NCBI RefSeq assembly: GCF_000316575.1
Contig: NC_019682.1
Coordinates: forward strand, 558,001 to 622,000
Direction: 5' to 3'
Length of the DNA stretch: 64,000 nucleotides
Source of the DNA: Calothrix sp. PCC 7507
GTDB taxonomy: Bacteria; Cyanobacteriota; Cyanobacteriia; Cyanobacteriales; Nostocaceae
Shown here: positions 43,003 through 50,130 of the stretch, in pieces
Layout of the letters: the number at the start of each line of letters is the position of its first letter
Numbering within the stretch: the first letter of the stretch is position 1
The notes under the pieces: generated by a model
The model's database searches: none
Told to the model about the DNA's origin: nothing
The model's input: the letters and a program-made list of their open reading frames with translations, nothing else
Made by a program: the position numbers and the translations under genes

Positions 43003-43665
43003 CTATATCAATGATGCGATAATATTAATACTCATCGCTAAAATAGTAGTGTTAAAAAAGAATGACAAAATCCCATGCACTAAACTCAATCTCCTCATAG
43101 AAGATGATGTTGTTTGCACATCGGAAACTTGGCTAGTCATGCCGATAACAAAAGAATAATATAAAAATTCCCAGTAGTCTGGAGAATCATTATTAGGAAA
43201 ATCTAGCCCCCTAATTATTTCTTCGCTATTACTAGTCTTTTGATAATAAATGTGTGCATATTGCAATGCAAACATTATATGCACCAATAACCAAGAACCC
43301 ACAATTGTCATAATCGAAAGCATGACGTGTAGGATCAGCAGAATTGGTGTCAACCCTTTTTTATCATTGAGTAAAAATCCAATGGCTAAGACGCTAGCAC
43401 AAGCTGCAGCAATTACTAGCATAAATATAGTCAAGCGTCCTTCGTGATCAGCCTGGGCATAACGACGAGTTTTTTCTGGGGTAGCCTGGGAAATTTTTAA
43501 CCAAGCTAAGGCTAAGAAAAAATCAGCGCCTGAATTCCATGCACACAACAGACGAGTAGGTAAGTGCAGCCAAGGCGGAAGTATTATTGAGATAAAGACA
43601 GCAAAACCAAGCGCAATGATTAGCCTGGGACGAGGATCGAAGTTTTTAAATAAATTCAATTGCAC
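43003..43665 (-). CDS. DUF1345 membrane protein
   Basis: 220 residues with about five membrane helices. The family signatures are FDPRPRLIIALGFAVF, AWNSGADFFLALAWLKISQATPEKTRRYAQADHEGR and YWEFLYYSFVIGMTSQVSDVQTTSSSMRRLSLVHGILSFFFNT. The last block contains the conserved polar motif shared with related membrane proteins. Function unknown. It is isolated between two repeat-rich gaps. Confidence 0.9.
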   Translation of the reverse strand: MQLNLFKNFDPRPRLIIALGFAVFISIILPPWLHLPTRLLCAWNSGADFFLALAWLKISQATPEKTRRYAQADHEGRLTIFMLVIAAACASVLAIGFLLNDKKGLTPILLILHVMLSIMTIVGSWLLVHIMFALQYAHIYYQKTSNSEEIIRGLDFPNNDSPDYWEFLYYSFVIGMTSQVSDVQTTSSSMRRLSLVHGILSFFFNTTILAMSINIIASLI

Positions 43666-43722
43666 AGGTAATTTGACACATGATTCTAACTATAGAACTA
43701 CTATTTGATTTTTGAAATGCGT

Positions 43723-43801
43723 GTAGGGTGCGTTAGGATGAAATCCGTAACGCACCATGATCAAGGATTTGGTGCGTTACGCTGTCGCTAACGCACCCTA
43801 C
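43723..43801. repeat. 79-bp nested palindrome
   Basis: Outer arms GTAGGGTGCGTTAG / CTAACGCACCCTAC (14 bp, perfect) enclose inner arms CGTAACGCACC / GGTGCGTTACG (11 bp, perfect). It could fold into a long cruciform or RNA hairpin. It is of the dispersed repeat type seen in many cyanobacteria. Confidence 0.8.
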
Positions 43802-43820
43802 TCATAACTACTCATAACTA

Positions 43821-43845
43821 GTAGGGTGGGCAATGCCCACCGAAA
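43821..43845. repeat. Truncated GTAGGGTGGGC repeat
   Basis: Left arm and loop of the hairpin repeat found whole at 42911-42965; the right arm breaks off after ATATGGTG. Confidence 0.6.
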
Positions 43846-43904
43846 CCTGAATATGGTGCAATACAGTTCAGTTACAACAGTTTTTATGTATTCGCTCAGG
43901 TGAT

Positions 43905-43937
43905 AGATACCCGACTTCTCAAAGAAGTCGGGTATCT
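43905..43937. terminator. Strong hairpin downstream of the PLD gene
   Basis: Perfect 15-bp arms AGATACCCGACTTCT / AGAAGTCGGGTATCT around a CAA loop, 9 nt beyond the stop of the minus-strand PLD gene. Stability suggests it ends or protects that transcript; no T-run. Confidence 0.7.
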
Positions 43938-43945
43938 GGGTATTA

Positions 43946-45577
43946 TTACCAAATCACATAACCTTCCCATTTCTCTAACATCTTACCACTCACACCAGGA
44001 ACTTTTTCTAAGTCTTGTGTAGATGTAAATTTTTGCTGCTGACGCAGCATAATTATCTTTTGGGCTAATTTTTTGCCTACACCAGGAAGAGATTCTAATT
44101 CTGCTTGAGTGGCAGTGTTGATATTTATTGGTTTGATTATTTTATTTTCACTTGACGAGGGAGTTTTTATCTGAGAACACTGTTGTTTTTCTGCTGTAAC
44201 TTTTTGTTGTATTTTAGGTGGTAAACCCAAATTTACATGCTTGTAAAGACGTGAAAATTCGCGCACATAATGGGCGGCAACTGTGGGATTTTTAATCACG
44301 ACAACTGTCTCATCATTGCCAGTATTGGCGGCATCTGACCAATTATGTGAACCTGCAATTACTGTTTGTCCATCAATTACAGCAAATTTATGATGGAGCA
44401 AATCTCCTTTGGGTAGGGTAGGTGTGCCCACACTACTAATCGGGTTTTGCCAAGGCTTATTATCTAGTTCATATTTACATTTATTACTAAGAGCAACCCC
44501 CATCATATCTAGGGCTTCGCTATAATTACGAAAGATAAATTGTGGTTCAATTAAAGCGCGGACTACTACATTTTGTTGATGGCGATTTTCTAGAATGTTA
44601 GCAAGGCGCTGTTCAGAAAATACAAACAATGCCATGTCAACAGATTTAGTAGATGACTCTAAAGTTTTGCCAATTAAACCATTACTGCTATTACTCCAAG
44701 GTTGAGTGGGGGAAGTGGGCGAAAACTGGACGGTGATTGAGCTTTCACCTAAATTAATTGTTTTTGGTAAACGCGGCGGTTTTTTGATGCCAAATCGACT
44801 ATCTGGTTTACCTGCTGGTCCATCACCCCACATAATGTTAAATTCTTCTGTGAATAAAGATGCTAATTCTGGGCTGTCAATCTGTAATAAATTATTGGCA
44901 TTGCCTAAACTGCTGGAATTACTAAAATCGCCGAAAATATCACTCAATGTGAAATTCGCAGAAGTTACAATGAGAATTTTATTGTCTACAATCACAAATT
45001 TATGATGCATCAAACTGCTACCGTCTGAGCCATCTGCTGTGTCATCTAACCAAGCAATTTTGGCATTTTGGAGCATCGCTAGCGCATCTTTTTGATTAAC
45101 TTCTTCTGGGCTGAGTTTTTTATCCTGATTGGTGTCTACAAATTTGAGAAATTCTTGATATCGTTCCTGTTCTCTTTTATCTAACTGACGCACTTCATGA
45201 GGTGATAAGCTACTCCAAGGACGGCTATAAATATTTTCTAAAATTACTCTGACTTTTACCCCAGCTTTTTGTTTAGCTATAAGTGCTTGAGCAATTTTGG
45301 GTAAACGTAATTCTTGTACTGCTACATCTACTGTGAATTTAGCTTGAGAAATAGCGTCAATAATTTGTTGTTCTAAGTTATCTCCCAAACGTGTTTGCTG
45401 TCGGTAAGGTTCGGTAAACTCTACAGATTCGCTATGGTTAAAGTTAACTTTCACGAATGTGTCTTGTGGTAGAGGTGCTAGACGGCGATTATAAGACTGG
45501 ACTCGTTGACAAGCACTGAGGGGAAATATCAGTACAAAGATATAAAATAAATACCTTTGGCTAGGAATAAGTTGCAC
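43946..45577 (-). CDS. PLD-family lipoprotein with EF-hand and C-terminal helix-hairpin-helix
   Basis: 543 residues. A lipoprotein signal (FVLIFPLSAC, Cys23) anchors it outside the inner membrane. Two phospholipase D motifs (HKD) are complete: residues 191-198 (LMHHKFVIVDN) and DLLHHKFAVIDGQTVIAGSHNW near residue 407. Between the start of the first PLD half and its HKD is a full EF-hand loop at residues 148-159 (DTNQDKKLSPEE). The C-terminal ~60 residues (ININTATQAELESLPGVGKKLA, then VPGVSGKMLEKWEGYVIW) are a ComEA-like helix-hairpin-helix DNA-binding module. The combination suggests a calcium-responsive extracytoplasmic nuclease or phospholipase; which one is not known. Confidence 0.88.
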   Translation of the reverse strand: MQLIPSQRYLFYIFVLIFPLSACQRVQSYNRRLAPLPQDTFVKVNFNHSESVEFTEPYRQQTRLGDNLEQQIIDAISQAKFTVDVAVQELRLPKIAQALIAKQKAGVKVRVILENIYSRPWSSLSPHEVRQLDKREQERYQEFLKFVDTNQDKKLSPEEVNQKDALAMLQNAKIAWLDDTADGSDGSSLMHHKFVIVDNKILIVTSANFTLSDIFGDFSNSSSLGNANNLLQIDSPELASLFTEEFNIMWGDGPAGKPDSRFGIKKPPRLPKTINLGESSITVQFSPTSPTQPWSNSSNGLIGKTLESSTKSVDMALFVFSEQRLANILENRHQQNVVVRALIEPQFIFRNYSEALDMMGVALSNKCKYELDNKPWQNPISSVGTPTLPKGDLLHHKFAVIDGQTVIAGSHNWSDAANTGNDETVVVIKNPTVAAHYVREFSRLYKHVNLGLPPKIQQKVTAEKQQCSQIKTPSSSENKIIKPININTATQAELESLPGVGKKLAQKIIMLRQQQKFTSTQDLEKVPGVSGKMLEKWEGYVIW

Positions 45578-45757
45578 TGTAATCTGCTAAAAATAAATTG
45601 GGGGTGAACACATTTATAGTTCCCAAAATAACCTGTAAATATGTGTGTAGAAACGGAGCAAAAATTTCACCCATACACGCGAAATTATGGAGATTTTTTC
45701 AGAATTTGACAACTTAAATCTCCGGCGAAAACATCAGCAGCCTTTTACCATACTCAG

Positions 45758-45938
45758 TACTGAGTGCTGAGTCCTGAGTGCTGAGTAAATTAACGGGTAC
45801 TCAGTACTTTTGCACTTGGTAAATGCCCCGCCCGATGTTAAGCGGAATCTTTTAATACAGGAGTTGGTTGATACCCCACCCCTCGTGGGTGGTCTTTTTA
45901 ACTCAGCACTCAGCACTCGGAACTCAGCACTCTTCATT
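45758..45938. repeat. Inverted pair of CTGAGTG heptad arrays
   Basis: GTGCTGAGTCCTGAGTGCTG at about 45770-45790 and, inverted, ACTCAGCACTCAGCACTCGG at about 45900-45920. They enclose a terminator-like hairpin, and the whole piece lies just upstream of the NifS-like gene. Confidence 0.6.
45876..45899 (+). terminator. Terminator-like hairpin upstream of the NifS-like gene
   Basis: CCACCC (45876-45881) pairs with GGGTGG (45887-45892) with a CTCGT loop, followed by TCTTTTT. No gene on this strand precedes it, so it would end a leader or small RNA, or act as an attenuator 70 nt before the start codon. Confidence 0.5.
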
Positions 45939-45966
45939 AGCGTGTGTCATCACTATTATTGGTCGT

Positions 45967-47136
45967 ATGCAAATATATCTAGATTACAGTGCTACTACTC
46001 CCCCTCGCTCAGAAGCGATCGCTCTTCTGCAAACAGTCCTCACTCAACAGTGGGGAAACCCTTCTAGTTTGCATGAGTGGGGAAACCGAGCGGCAACAAT
46101 TGTAGAACAAGCCAGAATCCAAGTGGCAGGATTAATTAACGCCCCGGTTCCCGAATCGATAATTTTTACCTCTGGTGGCACAGAGGCAGATAATCTGGCA
46201 ATTATGGGTGTTGCTCGGTTGTATTCCGCGCCTCAACACATGATTATTTCTAGCGTTGAACATTCCGCAATTTATGAACCAATACGATCGCTAGAAAGAT
46301 GGGGGTGGGAGGTGACGCGCCTGGGTGTGGATGGTAAAGGCAGAGTCAATCCCCTAGATTTACAAGCTGCATTACGAGATAATACTGTGTTAGTCTCTGT
46401 GATTTACGGTCAAAGCGAAGTTGGCACAGTACAACCGATCGCCGAACTAGGAAATATTGCCCGCACTCATGGCGTATTGTTTCATACAGATGCAGTGCAA
46501 GCAGCAGGACGATTACCGATTGATGTGCAACAATTGCCTGTAGATTTATTGAGTCTTTCTAGTCATAAATTATATGGGCCGCAAGGTGCAGGGGCGCTAT
46601 ATGTGCGTTCTGGAGTAGAATTATGGCCTCTGCTGGGTGGTGGTGGACAAGAAATGGGATTGCGTTCGGGTACGCAAGCAGTACCGATAATTGCTGGTTT
46701 TGGTGTAGCAGCAGAGTTAGCAGCGCAAGAAATGGCGCAAGAAACACCAAGATTGATTGCGTTACGCGATCGCGCCTTTGCCCAATTAGCTGACGTTCCT
46801 GGTTTAATTCCTACAGGCGATCGCTACCATCGTTTACCGCACCATGTCAGTTTTTCTCTAGCATCCGCCGATGGAGAAAAACTCAGTGGTAAAACTTTAG
46901 TGCGACACATGAATTTAGCTGGTATTGGCATTAGCGCCGGCTCGGCCTGTCACAGTGGTAAACTTAGCCCCAGTCCCATACTCTTAGCAATGGGTTATTC
47001 AGAACAAGCCGCCTTGGGTGGAATTCGCCTGACTCTGGGGCGTGACACTACTGAAGCCGATGTCGATTGGACAGCGATGGTGTTAAAGCAAGTTTTGCAA
47101 CGGCTGATACCAGATTTATCGCCAGCTACGAAGTGA
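45967..47136 (+). CDS. Cysteine desulfurase (NifS/IscS family)
   Basis: 389 residues from ATG 45967 (MQIYLDYSATTPPRSEAI). PLP enzyme that takes sulfur from cysteine for Fe-S cluster and tRNA sulfur assembly. Shown by FTSGGTEADNLAIMG, SSVEHSAIYEPI, HTDAVQAAGR, PLP-lysine SSHKLYGPQGAGALYV near residue 200 and the persulfide Cys loop GISAGSACHSGKLSPSP near residue 320. No isc, suf or nif genes are adjacent. The frame to 45868 is open through repeat DNA and is not part of the protein. Confidence 0.92.
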   Translation: MQIYLDYSATTPPRSEAIALLQTVLTQQWGNPSSLHEWGNRAATIVEQARIQVAGLINAPVPESIIFTSGGTEADNLAIMGVARLYSAPQHMIISSVEHSAIYEPIRSLERWGWEVTRLGVDGKGRVNPLDLQAALRDNTVLVSVIYGQSEVGTVQPIAELGNIARTHGVLFHTDAVQAAGRLPIDVQQLPVDLLSLSSHKLYGPQGAGALYVRSGVELWPLLGGGGQEMGLRSGTQAVPIIAGFGVAAELAAQEMAQETPRLIALRDRAFAQLADVPGLIPTGDRYHRLPHHVSFSLASADGEKLSGKTLVRHMNLAGIGISAGSACHSGKLSPSPILLAMGYSEQAALGGIRLTLGRDTTEADVDWTAMVLKQVLQRLIPDLSPATK

Positions 47137-47175
47137 CATTTTTAGCTTAAACAAAAAAACACTAAAATCATTATA

Positions 47176-47423
47176 ATGCGACGAGACTCGATATTTTACA
47201 AACTGTTTCCACAATCCCCCAGTTCACTCTTTGAATTATTGACAAATCCTCCAACAAATGCAGATGCTTACAGATTTGATTCAGTAGCTGTCTTGGAAAA
47301 ATTTCTGAGGAAATGCGCCTTCAAGTTTCCAGTTTACCTTTACCTGTTCTCGAAGATTGGAGCGAAGCACTGTTAGATTTTACCAGTTTGGCTGATTTAC
47401 AGGTTTGGTTAGCAGCCCGATAA
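47176..47423 (+). pseudogene. Remnant of a DUF2887/DUF4351 nuclease-family gene
   Basis: MRRDSIFYKLFPQSPSSLFELLTNPPTNADAYRFDSVAV is the normal start of a DUF2887 (Rpn-like nuclease) protein. The sequence then jumps: in another frame from about 47308 it encodes EEMRLQVSSLPLPVLEDW with EALLDFTSLADLQVWLAAR and TAA at 47421, the end of a DUF4351 domain. Roughly 200 internal codons are lost and the two ends are out of frame. A deletion derivative of the same family as the intact gene at 8180-9124. Confidence 0.8.
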
Positions 47424-47470
47424 ATTCAAATACTGGTTGTCACGAAAATGCATTCACAAATTTAGCATCA

Positions 47471-48244
47471 CTAAGCTGTTTTAAAAAACCGAATGATTTC
47501 GCGGACATGATCGAGAAATTGCCCATCGGTGGAAAGTTGAGCGATCGCATTTCTCGCTTCCCTCGCCAAGCGTTCATGTTCAGTTTGATTTGTCGCGCGT
47601 AATTCTTCTAAGTTAGCAGCAATCCGGGCTAAATCTCGGCGAGTTTCTTCACTAAAACGTTGTTGATTCGCGGGGATTGAGTAGTCCCTTTCTGGATCGA
47701 GTTGTTCTTCTAAACGTTGAACTTTTTGTTCAAATTCGGAGAAACGATTGCGGAGTTCAACAATATCTTCGCGGGGATACTTCCATTCTTGGCGAATCAT
47801 CGTTAGCCGTGTGTATAAATATTCATAGGCACGGATTGCAGGACGTAAGATAGTTAATAACAAAGCAGCACCGGAACTGATGTATCCTACGGTACTAATA
47901 CCAGTAGCAGCCAGAGTATAAAGACCGATCGCTGAAAATAAGTGTAAAGCCACAGCAACCCAGAGCGATCGCTTGGCTAAAACACTAACATATTTTAGTT
48001 GTTTCCCATCTACCGGAATTCCTTTTTCTGCCGATTGTGCAGCTTCTGCTAAGACTTCTTTAGCCTGAAAATGGACATTCCAAGGTACAGTGACAATCAC
48101 CAACAACCACCAAAAACTAGCACCACCAATTATCCAGTCGAGGAAGTTACCAGAAGGGATGTGTAACCATTGCAGTATGCCAAAAGCCACCAGCACCAAC
48201 ACCATAATTGAGCCAATGGAACTGATGAAGAAGTTAAAATACAT
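47471..48244 (-). CDS. Membrane protein with C-terminal coiled coil, unknown function
   Basis: 257 residues. Two membrane hairpins: about residues 7-60 (GSIMVLVLVAFGILQW, FWWLLVIVTVPWNVHF) and about 90-135 (SLWVAVALHLFSAIGLY, YISSGAALLLTIL). The ~115-residue C-terminus is charged and helical with coiled-coil spacing (VELRNRFSEFEQKVQRLEEQ, RRDLARIAANLEELRATNQ). The QAKEVLAEAAQSAEKGIPVDG loop is presumably cytosolic. It seems a conserved cyanobacterial family; no function recognised. Monocistronic. Confidence 0.72.
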   Translation of the reverse strand: MYFNFFISSIGSIMVLVLVAFGILQWLHIPSGNFLDWIIGGASFWWLLVIVTVPWNVHFQAKEVLAEAAQSAEKGIPVDGKQLKYVSVLAKRSLWVAVALHLFSAIGLYTLAATGISTVGYISSGAALLLTILRPAIRAYEYLYTRLTMIRQEWKYPREDIVELRNRFSEFEQKVQRLEEQLDPERDYSIPANQQRFSEETRRDLARIAANLEELRATNQTEHERLAREARNAIAQLSTDGQFLDHVREIIRFFKTA

Positions 48245-48325
48245 TTTGTCCTGTCTCCAGTGAAATCATTACCGAAGAAGAATTCAGAATACAGGAGTCA
48301 GAATCCAGCATAGATAGGAGTGTGA

Positions 48326-48438
48326 CTAGTGGTTTGTCAATTTTGTTTTGAGGGGTTTTTGGTAGTGCGGGCCGAAAAGCCCGCGTGAGCGAGACGCTCA
48401 CACTACAGTCCCTCATTTCAACCCTGACAGACTACTAG
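48326..48438 (-). mobile_element. MITE-like element family A, copy 3
   Basis: 105-bp body (48330-48434), identical to copy 1 on the opposite strand, flanked by CTAG on both sides. Its right-hand CTAG (48435-48438) is also the left flank of the adjoining family B element. Confidence 0.8.
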
Positions 48439-48545
48439 TACAGTGCGGCGGAAATAAGCAGACCATTCTCAATCGCTAAAAAGCTTACTCCATATTACTT
48501 TTGACTTTTGACTTCCGCCTTTTGACTTCCGCCTTGCGGTACTAG
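48435..48545 (-). mobile_element. MITE-like element family B, copy 2
   Basis: 103-bp body (48439-48541), identical to the copy inside the pyrophosphatase-like pseudogene, flanked by CTAG at 48435-48438 and 48542-48545. Together with the family A copy it makes a CTAG-A-CTAG-B-CTAG tandem. Confidence 0.85.
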
Positions 48546-48674
48546 ATGTCGAATCAAGGTTGACTGCTGGGCTGTTTTGAATTCTGTCTTCTGTTTCCTT
48601 CTTATCCCGATCATGATTGTACTGGGCAGTTATACGGAACGCAGTGTGATGGTTTGTGTTTTTGCACACAGCGG

Positions 48675-49082
48675 CTATAAGATAAGATAGCTACGCCAAA
48701 CTGCTTGATTATCCTTGCTATTCTTGTCTGGTAGCAGTAAGCGCCAAGATTTACCTTCTCGCTGAATTTGCAGATAAATCTCAAATTGCTGTTGCAGTTG
48801 CGTCAACTGTCGCTCTGGTAACTTAATAATTAAGTCATAGGTTCCCCGCACACGGAAAGCTGGTAAATTTTCCACAGTCAGAGGTTGTTCTTGGCTAATT
48901 GATAGCCGTTTGATTTCCAAACCTTGAAAATCCAGATCCAGCTTTTGGTTGAGTTGCTGCTGGGTTTGTTCTAGCTGGAGTGCGATCGCCTTTTGCACTA
49001 ACTGGCTAGTCGGTAGCAGTCCAATAGTGCCACAAGCCGTCAATAGCACCAGTAAAATCGCTGTCAACACTAGCCGCATCAT
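48675..49082 (-). CDS. Small lipoprotein, unknown function
   Basis: About 135 residues from ATG 49082 (MMRLVLTAILLVLLTACGTIG). The lipobox LTAC predicts cleavage before Cys and lipid anchoring. The remainder (LVQKAIALQLEQTQQQLNQKLDL, FRVRGTYDLIIKLPERQLTQLQQQFEIYLQIQREGKSWRLL) is a helical then beta-rich conserved cyanobacterial domain without a name known to me. An upstream extension to 49211 would remove the lipobox from the N-terminus and is rejected. Divergent from the O-methyltransferase gene across a heptad-repeat gap. Confidence 0.75.
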   Translation of the reverse strand: MMRLVLTAILLVLLTACGTIGLLPTSQLVQKAIALQLEQTQQQLNQKLDLDFQGLEIKRLSISQEQPLTVENLPAFRVRGTYDLIIKLPERQLTQLQQQFEIYLQIQREGKSWRLLLPDKNSKDNQAVWRSYLIL

Positions 49083-49142
49083 GTTACTCAATACATCCTT
49101 ACTCTTAAGCGATAGTATAACGGTAGATAGATTTCTTTCACA

Positions 49143-49178
49143 GTTAACTGATAACTGTTCACTGATAACTGATTTAAC
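49143..49178. repeat. CTGATAA-class heptad stretch before the O-methyltransferase
   Basis: Four degenerate heptads (GTTAACTGATAACTGTTCAC and following) immediately before ATG 49179, as at purM and hisC. Confidence 0.7.
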
Positions 49179-49844
49179 ATGCCAAAACAGACTATCGGTC
49201 TTGATGACCAACTCTACAATTATTTGCTCTCAGTTTCACTGCGGGAACCAGAGATTCTCCAGAAATTGCGTCAAGAAACAGCCAGCCATCCTAGAAGTGG
49301 GATGCAGATATCGCCTGAACAAGGGCAATTTTTAGCGCTGCTAATCCAGTTAATTGGAGCCAAGAAAACCCTAGAAGTAGGCGTATTCACAGGTTATAGC
49401 TCCACTGTCGTCGCCTTAGCGTTACCTGCGGATGGTAAGATTATCGCGGCTGATGTGAGTGAAGAATTTACAGCGATCGCCCGGCGCTATTGGCAGCTAG
49501 CAGGTGTAGCCGATAAAATCGATTTGCGATTAGCACCGGGTTTAGAAACTTTAGATCACCTATTGGCAACTGGACAAGCCGAAACATTCGACTTTGCCTT
49601 TATCGATGCCGATAAAGAAAATTATGATGGATATTACGAGCGAGCATTACAATTAGTGCGTCCAGGAGGCTTAATTGCCATTGATAATGTTTTGTGGTCT
49701 GGACGAGTTGCTGATCCCCAAATTCAAGATGAAAGTACCCAAATTATCCGTGCGCTCAACGAAAAATTACACCACGATCAACGAGTAACCCTCTCCCTTG
49801 TACCAATCGCCGATGGACTCACCTTAGCCATCAAAAGACCTTAG
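49179..49844 (+). CDS. Class I SAM O-methyltransferase (caffeoyl-CoA/COMT-like)
   Basis: 221 residues matching the Methyltransf_3 family: TLEVGVFTGYSSTVVALALP (SAM motif I), IAADVSEEFTAIARRYWQLAGVADKIDLRLAPG, FDFAFIDADKENYDGYYERALQLVRPGGLIAIDNVLWSG. The metal-binding Asp/Asp/Asn set of cation-dependent O-methyltransferases is present (FIDADKENY, DNVLWSG). It probably methylates a catechol-like small molecule; physiological substrate unknown. The heptad stretch forms the leader and leaves no clear ribosome-binding site. A perfect hairpin follows the stop. Confidence 0.9.
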   Translation: MPKQTIGLDDQLYNYLLSVSLREPEILQKLRQETASHPRSGMQISPEQGQFLALLIQLIGAKKTLEVGVFTGYSSTVVALALPADGKIIAADVSEEFTAIARRYWQLAGVADKIDLRLAPGLETLDHLLATGQAETFDFAFIDADKENYDGYYERALQLVRPGGLIAIDNVLWSGRVADPQIQDESTQIIRALNEKLHHDQRVTLSLVPIADGLTLAIKRP

Positions 49845-49920
49845 TATTTTGTAATGTAGACTGCTCCATAATTTCCCATTGAATTGCATACATTAATATT
49901 AAAAGTACCGCCCATAGCAA

Positions 49921-49962
49921 ACAAAGGGTAATGGATATAACCAACAATCCATTACCCTTTGT
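49921..49962. terminator. Bidirectional hairpin between O-methyltransferase and SLH-FAS1 genes
   Basis: Perfect 16-bp arms ACAAAGGGTAATGGAT and ATCCATTACCCTTTGT with a 10-nt loop, between convergent genes, 77 nt after the O-methyltransferase stop. Confidence 0.7.
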
Positions 49963-50130
49963 CATAACTAGGACTCTTGTAAAAGTCCTAATTTTCGTAT
50001 TCTTCTTTGCGTCTACCCTGTGGGTTCCGCTTGCGGTATGCGCCTAAGCCGCTCGGCGTCTATGCGTGAGCTAATCACACTATATTCAACAACGCCAAAA
50101 TATTTATGCAAGAAATCTATTGCATCAGTA

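Noticed and set aside
45868-45966. N-terminal extension of the NifS-like protein
   Set aside because: The open frame runs through heptad repeats and a hairpin; conserved homology begins at MQIYLDYSATT.
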